NCBI RefSeq assembly: GCF_023516555.1
Contig: NZ_JAMGBD010000001.1
Span: forward strand, 1,178,001 to 1,242,000
Origin: Sphingomonas alba
GTDB lineage: Bacteria > Pseudomonadota > Alphaproteobacteria > Sphingomonadales > Sphingomonadaceae
DNA length: 64,000 bases
Direction: 5' to 3'
Shown here one piece after another: positions 58,816 to 64,000 of this stretch. The notes beneath the pieces are model-generated. The model searched no databases and had not been told where the DNA came from. It saw only the letters and a list, made by a program, of their open reading frames with translations. The position numbers and the translations under genes are program-made. The first letter of the stretch is position 1; every line of letters starts with the position of its first letter.

Positions 58816-58833
58816 AAACGGCTAATTCCGTTT
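58816..58833. promoter_or_regulatory. Perfect inverted repeat before the GGDEF gene
   Basis: AAACGG (58816-58821) and CCGTTT (58828-58833) flank CTAATT, forming an exact inverted repeat. It lies in the 141-base gap between purE and the divergent GGDEF gene and may be an operator. Confidence 0.35.
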
Positions 58834-58881
58834 CAGTTGAAATTCGGCTATTTGGGAAAAGGGCAAAGCGGGCATCACGAT

Positions 58882-59457
58882 ATGGATCAGCGCGTTATCA
58901 GCGTGGACCCAGAAACATTGGTCGCCGAAATCTCGCGGTTGCGAGCCGAAGTGGCGCGTCTGGAATCGCGGGTGGAGGAACTCGATCGGCTGGCGAACAT
59001 GGATTCGCTGGTGCCGGTCGCGAACCGCCGCGGCCTGGTCGCCTCGCTCGACCGGATGATCGCCCGCCAGGAGCGCCACGGCACGCCGTCGGCTCTGTTA
59101 TTCGTGGACGTCGACGGGTTGAAGGCGCTCAACGACGCGTTCGGCCATAGCGCCGGCGATGCTGCACTGATCCATTTGACAGAGATGATGGTGGCTAGCG
59201 TTCGGCAGACCGACATGGTCGCGCGGATCGGCGGCGACGAATTCGCCATCCTGCTCGACCATGCCGACGAGAAGAGCGCCGAAGAGACCGCCGCGCGGCT
59301 GGCCGACCAGGTCGCGGATTGCGAGTTCTGCTTCGGGGGCAAGTGCCTGCCGCTTAGCATCGCCATCGGCTTTACGGTGCTCCAGACCGGCGACTCTCCA
59401 GCATCTGTCCTCGATCGGGCCGATGAGGCGATGTACCGGGAAAAGGACGCTGCCTGA
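58882..59457 (+). CDS. Diguanylate cyclase (GGDEF), soluble
   Basis: A 191-residue protein: a short N-terminal coiled coil (LVAEISRLRAEVARLESRVE) then a GGDEF domain with RIGGDEFAILL intact and the inhibitory RxxD site RQTD five residues before it. It should make cyclic di-GMP and be feedback-inhibited. The N-terminal coil is likely the dimer interface. There is no sensory domain. I use the ATG at 58882; a longer TTG start exists. Confidence 0.9.
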   Translation: MDQRVISVDPETLVAEISRLRAEVARLESRVEELDRLANMDSLVPVANRRGLVASLDRMIARQERHGTPSALLFVDVDGLKALNDAFGHSAGDAALIHLTEMMVASVRQTDMVARIGGDEFAILLDHADEKSAEETAARLADQVADCEFCFGGKCLPLSIAIGFTVLQTGDSPASVLDRADEAMYREKDAA

Positions 59458-59464
59458 CCGCGTC

Positions 59465-60154
59465 TCAGCTGCGTTCGGTCAAATAATAGCGGTCGTGGAC
59501 TGAGAGATCGTCCGCCAGCTCATAGACAATCGGCTCACCGGTCGGGATTTCCAGGCTGACGATTGCGTCGTCGCTGATCTTCGACAGATGCTTTTCCAGA
59601 GCCCTCAGCGAATTGCCGTGCGCGGCAACGATGATCCGCTGGCCCTGCATGAGGCGCGGCGCGATCTCCGCCTGATAGTAAGGCAGCGCCCGCTCGATCG
59701 TATCCTTGAGGCTTTCGCTCGCCGGCACGTCAACGCCTGAATAGCGACGGTCCCTGCCGACGAAGTAGGGACTGTCCTCTGGAAGAGGTGGCGGCGGCGT
59801 GTCGAAGGAGCGACGCCAGATCTTGACCTGCGCGGCCCCGACCTTGTCGATCATCTCCTGCTTGTTGAGCCCGGTCAGCCCGCCATAGTGACGCTCGTTG
59901 AGGTGCCAGTCCTTGGTCACCGGCAGCCACAGGCGGTCCATTTCATGCAGGACGAGGTGCAGGGTGCGGATTGCCCGCGTCTGCACGCTGGTGAAGCATT
60001 GATCGAAATCGAACCCGCGATCCTTGAGCAGCTTTCCGGCGGCGCGCGCCTCGGCAATGCCCTTGTCGCTGAGGTCCGAATCCCACCAGCCGGTGAAGCG
60101 ATTCTCAAGGTTCCACTGCGACTGTCCGTGCCGCAGCAGGACGAGCTTAGGCAT
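59465..60154 (-). CDS. gpmA: 2,3-bisphosphoglycerate-dependent phosphoglycerate mutase
   Basis: A 229-residue enzyme of glycolysis. The catalytic His is in [11 protein letters not shown] at the N-terminus; RNA-like [10 protein letters not shown] and [12 protein letters not shown] follow, and the second catalytic His is in [11 protein letters not shown]. The ATG at 60154 gives the standard length; a longer frame lies over the peptidase end. It overlaps the M14 peptidase end by eight bases. Confidence 0.96.
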   Translation of the reverse strand: MPKLVLLRHGQSQWNLENRFTGWWDSDLSDKGIAEARAAGKLLKDRGFDFDQCFTSVQTRAIRTLHLVLHEMDRLWLPVTKDWHLNERHYGGLTGLNKQEMIDKVGAAQVKIWRRSFDTPPPPLPEDSPYFVGRDRRYSGVDVPASESLKDTIERALPYYQAEIAPRLMQGQRIIVAAHGNSLRALEKHLSKISDDAIVSLEIPTGEPIVYELADDLSVHDRYYLTERS

Positions 60155-61313
60155 CGACCTTCTCGGACTTCGAGCTCGCCGACTGCGCAGCCTTGAGGTC
60201 CGGCAGGATCGCATGCAGCGAATCCAGGCAGGAGAACGCCAAATATTTCGAGCGGTCCGGCGACCAGCCATAGACCTCGTCGGGCAGGTCGAAATTGTCC
60301 TTGAAGGGCATTTCCAACGTCATCGACACGCAGCCGTAGCGCTCGGCCAGCTGGGTCGTGGACATCGACATATTGGCCTGGCCCGGGGCCGGGATCTCAT
60401 AGCCCTGGCGGGTCTGGAAGTCGGGCGATAGCCGCTCAAGCGTGTCGCTGAACAGCTTGAAGAGCCTTGTCTGGCTGTCCTTCAGCGACGGGATGCCTTC
60501 GAAACCGGCAAGGAAGTTGGCGGGGATCGCCTCGTCGCCGTGGACGTCCATGGCGAAGGCCGGCGGCTGCTCATCCATGGCATTGCGGACGCACAGGACT
60601 TCCGGGCTCTTGTCTGCGCTTGGGGCATGCCATTCGCGGTTGAGGTTCACGCCGACGGCGTTGGTGCGCAGGTGGCCGCGTCGCGACCCGTCCGGGTTCA
60701 TATTCGGAACCACATGGAACGTGCATTCGCTGCGGAGGACACGGGCGACTGGATCGTCTGGATCGGTCAGCTTCTCAAGCGCGCCTTCCATCCACCATTC
60801 GGCCATGCTCTCGCCCGGATGCTGGCGCGCATAAAGCCAGACGGTCAGCTTGCCCTCCCCGATCGTCAGGCAGTCGATGTCCTGGCCGTCCAGGCTCTTG
60901 CCGAGCGAGCGGTAGGCAACGCCCGGAAGCGCGGCAATCGTCGAAACCAGGTCGTGGTGCCGCTCCATCGAATAAGGCGCGAAGTAAGCGATCCAGACGA
61001 TGTCGGCTTCCGGCGTGAAGCGGATGGAAAGAGTGCCGTCGGCGTAGCTGGTGCCGTCGATGCGGGTCCAATCCTCACGGTCGATCGAAACGCAAGCCTT
61101 GTAGTCCGGCCAGCCGCCCGGATAGGCCGAGCCGCCGCAATTGGTGATCTTCAGCGTTACTTCGCGGCCGGCTGCGCCCGCTAGGCGGAAGTGGAACCAC
61201 TGGTAGAAGTCGCTCATGTGATCGGTGACGATCTCCAGCTCGGCAGTCGTGCCCGATTGCTTGACGACGCGAATGTTGCCGGCGTCGAAGGCGCTGGAGA
61301 TGGTGATCGACAT
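60147..61313 (-). CDS. M14-family zinc carboxypeptidase, cytosolic type
   Basis: A 388-residue protein with an N-terminal domain of about 120 residues that resembles that of cytosolic carboxypeptidases (CCP), then the M14 domain: zinc motif ARQHPGES (His, Glu), [20 protein letters not shown] with the substrate Arg-Asn, third zinc His in VHGDEA, and catalytic Glu in SMTLEMPFK. No signal peptide. CCPs trim side-chain or C-terminal Glu; the target here is unknown. The ATG at 61313 has AAGGG upstream. It is followed by gpmA with an eight-base overlap. Confidence 0.9.
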   Translation of the reverse strand: MSITISSAFDAGNIRVVKQSGTTAELEIVTDHMSDFYQWFHFRLAGAAGREVTLKITNCGGSAYPGGWPDYKACVSIDREDWTRIDGTSYADGTLSIRFTPEADIVWIAYFAPYSMERHHDLVSTIAALPGVAYRSLGKSLDGQDIDCLTIGEGKLTVWLYARQHPGESMAEWWMEGALEKLTDPDDPVARVLRSECTFHVVPNMNPDGSRRGHLRTNAVGVNLNREWHAPSADKSPEVLCVRNAMDEQPPAFAMDVHGDEAIPANFLAGFEGIPSLKDSQTRLFKLFSDTLERLSPDFQTRQGYEIPAPGQANMSMSTTQLAERYGCVSMTLEMPFKDNFDLPDEVYGWSPDRSKYLAFSCLDSLHAILPDLKAAQSASSKSEKVDA

Positions 61314-61388
61314 GAAAGGCCCTTCGGAATTTATGGTGAATTTGGCGGCCTGATAGAGCCCCCGGCGGCTCCTCGCAAACCCTAGTGC

Positions 61389-61418
61389 TTGACAGGCAGG
61401 CCGTCGGAGCCGAAGCTT
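61389..61418 (+). promoter_or_regulatory. trp promoter, consensus -35 element
   Basis: TTGACA at 61389-61394 is a perfect -35. With 17-18 bases of spacing the -10 falls near GAAGCTT (61412-61418, weak). The start of transcription would then be about 61424-61425, right at the leader ATG. This would make the leader mRNA begin at or near AUG, as for the leaderless trpL of Sinorhizobium. Confidence 0.6.
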
Positions 61419-61424
61419 ATGGGG

Positions 61425-61520
61425 ATGGCTAACGCTTTTGCATCGCTGACGAATTTTACGGCTCGCGGCTGGTGGTGGCGTTCGCACTCGTTTGGCGCGG
61501 CCCGATGGCGCGGCTGGTGA
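61425..61520 (+). CDS. trpL: trp operon leader peptide (Trp-rich)
   Basis: A 31-residue frame from ATG 61425 (an in-frame ATG at 61419 would add two residues) ends at TGA 61518-61520. It contains the run GWWWRS and two further Trp near the end (FGAARWRGW), five Trp in all. The rich Trp codons stall ribosomes when charged tRNA-Trp is scarce, which controls attenuation of trpD-trpCF. A terminator follows. Confidence 0.9.
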   Translation: MANAFASLTNFTARGWWWRSHSFGAARWRGW

Positions 61521-61535
61521 AGCTCTAGATCACCA
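61515..61535 (+). promoter_or_regulatory. Leader hairpin at the trpL stop codon
   Basis: TGGTGA (61515-61520) pairs with TCACCA (61530-61535) around nine bases. It includes the leader stop codon and lies 14 bases before the terminator, so it could act as a pause or alternative structure in attenuation. Confidence 0.55.
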
Positions 61536-61549
61536 ACCCAAGTCCTTCG

Positions 61550-61575
61550 AAGCCCGCCCTCAAGGCGGGTTTTTT
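61550..61575 (+). terminator. trp attenuator terminator
   Basis: CCCGCC (61553-61558) and GGCGGG (61564-61569) form the core, extended by A-T and G-T pairs to nine, loop CTCAA, then six T at 61570-61575. It sits between the leader peptide and the trpD ATG, so it ends transcription early when Trp is plentiful. Confidence 0.92.
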
Positions 61576-61602
61576 CTTGCCTTAGCCAAACGAGATCAGC
61601 CC

Positions 61603-62673
61603 ATGTTGTCACAAGCCCAAGTTGAGCTGCCGCCGCTTCGCCACGAGGTCGTCGACCACGGCCCGGTGCCCAATCCCCTGCCTCGGCTCCTGTCCGGCCA
61701 TGACCTCAGTTCGGAGGATTCCGAGCATCTGTTTGAACGCCTCGTGCTCGGAAAGCTGGAGCCCGCCGAAATTGCCGGAATGCTCATTGCCTTGCGCATG
61801 AAGGGCGAAACGACCGAGGAGATGATCGGCGCGGCGCGCGGGCTCTTCGCGGCGGCAACGCCGTTCGATCGGCCCGATTACCTCTTCGCCGACTGCTGCG
61901 GCACGGGCGGGGATGGATCGGGCCTGATCAACGTATCGACCGCGACCGCCTTCGTTGCGGCCGCCTGCGGCCTGCCCATCGCCAAACATGGAAATCGTGC
62001 CGTCAGCTCGAAATGCGGATCGGCCGATGTGCTGGAAGCCCTGGGCGCGAAGATCGAGCTCGCGCCGGACAAGGCGCGTCGGCTGCTCGACACGACCGGC
62101 TTCTGTTTCCTTTTCGCGCCGGCCTATCATCCCGGCCTGCGCCATGCGGGACTGGTGCGGCGCCAGCTTCAGGTGCGGACCGTGCTCAACCTGCTCGGAC
62201 CCTGCATCAATCCGGCCCGGCCCCCTGTGCAGCTGCTGGGCGTCGCCGATCCTGCGAGGCTGCACATGATCGCAAAGACACTGGATGCAATGGGCGTCGA
62301 GCAAGCGTTGGTCGTCCACGGCTCGGGCCTCGACGAGATCGCTTTGCACGGCGAGACGCATGCAGTGCGTCTCGATCGCGGCCGGCTGGAGGAGCAGATA
62401 TTGGTGCCGGAGGACGTCGGCCTGCATCGCGCACCGCTCGAGACGGCAGTCGGCGGCGATGCCGAGGAAAATGCCGCGCGCCTCCGGGTGCTTCTCGCCG
62501 GCGCCGGCACCAAGGCCGAGCAGGACATCACCGCGCTCAACGCCGGGGCCTTGCTGATGACCACCGGCAAGGCGTCGAGCCTGCGCGAAGGTTTCGGTCT
62601 GGCGCGTGACGCCTTGCTCTCGGGCGAAGCGGGGCGCGTCCTTAACCTCTATGTCGAGGCGAGCCATGACTGA
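61603..62673 (+). CDS. trpD: Anthranilate phosphoribosyltransferase
   Basis: A 356-residue enzyme of tryptophan synthesis. The PRPP motif is CGTGGDGSGLINVSTA, followed by AKHGNRAVSSKCGSADVLEA, typical of TrpD. The start ATG at 61603 is 27 bases after the attenuator T-run. Longer frames upstream run over the leader. Its end overlaps trpC by eight bases. The substrate-producing trpE and trpG are not in the window. Confidence 0.95.
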   Translation: MLSQAQVELPPLRHEVVDHGPVPNPLPRLLSGHDLSSEDSEHLFERLVLGKLEPAEIAGMLIALRMKGETTEEMIGAARGLFAAATPFDRPDYLFADCCGTGGDGSGLINVSTATAFVAAACGLPIAKHGNRAVSSKCGSADVLEALGAKIELAPDKARRLLDTTGFCFLFAPAYHPGLRHAGLVRRQLQVRTVLNLLGPCINPARPPVQLLGVADPARLHMIAKTLDAMGVEQALVVHGSGLDEIALHGETHAVRLDRGRLEEQILVPEDVGLHRAPLETAVGGDAEENAARLRVLLAGAGTKAEQDITALNAGALLMTTGKASSLREGFGLARDALLSGEAGRVLNLYVEASHD

Positions 62674-64000
62674 CGTCCTGGCCGGTATCGTCGCGCGAAA
62701 GCGGAGCGAAGTCGCGGATCGGCTTCGCGGCCGCTCGTTCGAAGTCCGGCCCTCGACCCGTAGCCTGTACGACACGCTGGCCAGGGACGGCGCGCGGTTC
62801 ATCATGGAGGTAAAGCGCGCCTCGCCCTCCGGCCATCGTAGCAGCCTGCCCGTGATAGATGCGGTAAAAGCCTATGCGCCGGTCGCGGACGCGATCAGCG
62901 TGCTGACCGACGGGCCGGCCTTTGCCGGTTCGCTTGCAGATCTCTCCAAGACGCGGGAGCTGTTCGACGGCCCGATTCTCGCCAAGGATTTCATCGTCGA
63001 TCCGGCCCAGGTGCTGGAAGCGCGCGCCGCCGGGGCCGACGCGGTGCTGGCGATGATGTCGGTGCTGACCGACGGAGAGGCCCGGACGGTCATGACCGAA
63101 GCCGAGCGCCTCAACATGGATGTCATTGTCGAGGTGCATGACGAAAAGGAGCTGGAGCGTTCCCTGTCGCTTCGGCCGAAGATCATCGGTGTCAATAATC
63201 GGGACTTGAAGACGCTGGCGACCGACCTTTCCGTCACCGAGCGGCTTGCGCCGCTCATCCCCGCCGGCGTGCTGGCGATCGCCGAATCCGGCATCGCCGC
63301 GCGCAGGGACGTCGACCGTCTAGCCCCCTTGGTCGACGCCTTCCTGGTCGGTTCGGCGCTCATGGCAGCGCCCGATACCGGCCAGGCGGCGAGGGCACTG
63401 GTCCATGGCAACGTCAAAATATGCGGACTGACATGCGTGGAAGATGTGAAGCTGGCGGGAGCGGCGGGCGCGACCCATGCCGGTTTTATTCTCGCGCCAT
63501 TCTCGTCACGAACAGTAACTGCCCAGCGTGCGAAAGCCTTGGCCGAGGTGGCGCGATCGGCAGAGATGAAGCCGGTCGGCGTGTTTCGCGACGCACCGGT
63601 GAACGAGGTCATCCGTGTCGCCGCAAAGGCGGGCTTGGCTGCTGTGCAATTGCATGGCGCGGAGACGGAACAAGAGATCGCGACCGTCCGCGCGGAACTG
63701 CCCGAAGATGTCGAGGTCTGGGCGACCTGCCCAGTAAACGGCCATGCCCCAGCTGCCCGCAGGGGCGCCGACCGGAGCCTGTTCGACACTGCACGCGACG
63801 GACGCGCCGGCGGCACGGGCGAGACGTTCAACTGGTCGCTGGTGAGGGAGCGGAACGACCTCCCCTCCGCGTTCCTCGCCGGCGGCATAGGACCAGACAA
63901 CGCCCGTACGGCGCAGGCTGTTGGCGCCTTTGGACTCGACCTTTGCTCGCGCGTCGAATGTGCGCCCGGGTTGAAGGATCCTGACAAGGTCGCAGCCCTG
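62666..64000 (+). CDS. trpCF: TrpC-TrpF fusion: indole-3-glycerol phosphate synthase / PRA isomerase (C-terminus cut)
   Basis: From ATG 62666 one frame stays open for 445 codons to the window edge. Residues about 1-250 are TrpC: EVKRASPSG with the catalytic Lys, AKDFIVDP, IVEVHDE, GVNNRDLKTL and AESGI. From residue 251 (NVKICGLT) the chain continues into TrpF: the catalytic Cys is in KICGLT and the Asp region is FDTARDGRAGGTG. No stop or new start separates them. This is a bifunctional enzyme as in E. coli, which is unusual for an alphaproteobacterium. The end lies outside the window. Confidence 0.92.
   Translation, partial: MTDVLAGIVARKRSEVADRLRGRSFEVRPSTRSLYDTLARDGARFIMEVKRASPSGHRSSLPVIDAVKAYAPVADAISVLTDGPAFAGSLADLSKTRELFDGPILAKDFIVDPAQVLEARAAGADAVLAMMSVLTDGEARTVMTEAERLNMDVIVEVHDEKELERSLSLRPKIIGVNNRDLKTLATDLSVTERLAPLIPAGVLAIAESGIAARRDVDRLAPLVDAFLVGSALMAAPDTGQAARALVHGNVKICGLTCVEDVKLAGAAGATHAGFILAPFSSRTVTAQRAKALAEVARSAEMKPVGVFRDAPVNEVIRVAAKAGLAAVQLHGAETEQEIATVRAELPEDVEVWATCPVNGHAPAARRGADRSLFDTARDGRAGGTGETFNWSLVRERNDLPSAFLAGGIGPDNARTAQAVGAFGLDLCSRVECAPGLKDPDKVAAL

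Overview
The window is a GC-rich chromosomal segment from an alphaproteobacterium, most likely a sphingomonad (order Sphingomonadales). The main reasons are the gene order and protein flavour: sdhC-sdhD-sdhA; yajC-secD-secF-bamD-recN-ligA; hslV-hslU; purE-purK; trpD-trpC; and many two-gene overlaps of the ATGA/TGATG type. No rRNA, CRISPR array, integrase or transposase is visible. The only tRNA is tRNA-Pro(GGG). No gap between genes exceeds about 300 bases.

Layout. 1-5.1 kb (minus): CreD-like envelope protein, an exported metallo-beta-lactamase-fold hydrolase, and succinate dehydrogenase sdhC-sdhD-sdhA with no sdhB next to it. 5.3-7.9 kb (plus): two tandem soluble methyl-accepting sensors with near-identical signalling modules. 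7.9-10.4 kb (plus): SDR, subclass B3 metallo-beta-lactamase and prmA. 10.4-18.6 kb (minus): yajC-secD-secF-bamD-recN-dienelactone-hydrolase-ligA, preceded by tRNA-Pro. 18.8-24.7 kb: TIGR02117 protein, POT-type transporter, hslVU, an esterase and a TMEM175-like channel. 24.7-26.1 kb (minus): a compact phage-type lysis cassette (GH108 muramidase, holin, Rz with an Rz1 nested inside). 26.2-35.6 kb: mixed enzymes and small proteins, including M20 peptidase, GAF protein, DEAD-box helicase and YcbB-type L,D-transpeptidase. 35.6-39.6 kb: hybrid PAS histidine kinase and a terminase-small-subunit-like protein carrying a REP-like insertion. 39.6-43.2 kb: zinc-ribbon protein, SRAP protein, and a lower-GC accessory patch with an anti-phage dCTP deaminase, a previously hidden 55-codon overlapping gene and a stray fragment resembling the 3' end of lepA. 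43.2-50.1 kb: lepA, a CsgG-like protein, a KdpD/KdpE fusion regulator divergent from the Kup potassium transporter, and an outer-membrane protein. 50.2-56.1 kb: M16 peptidase, lipoproteins and small membrane proteins. 56.3-61.3 kb: class A beta-lactamase-like protein, purEK, a GGDEF cyclase, gpmA and an M14 carboxypeptidase. 61.4 kb to the end: a trp attenuator (Trp-rich leader peptide and terminator) followed by trpD and a trpC-trpF fusion that runs off the window.

Most distinctive points: (1) a membrane KdpD-like sensor that has lost the phospho-accepting His, the ATPase and the receiver domain and is fused directly to a KdpE-type DNA-binding domain, next to kup; (2) a complete four-protein lysis cassette without a surrounding prophage, compatible with a domesticated or gene-transfer-agent function; (3) a trp attenuator driving trpD-trpCF; (4) an anti-phage dCTP deaminase with an overlapping small gene, beside a lepA tail remnant.
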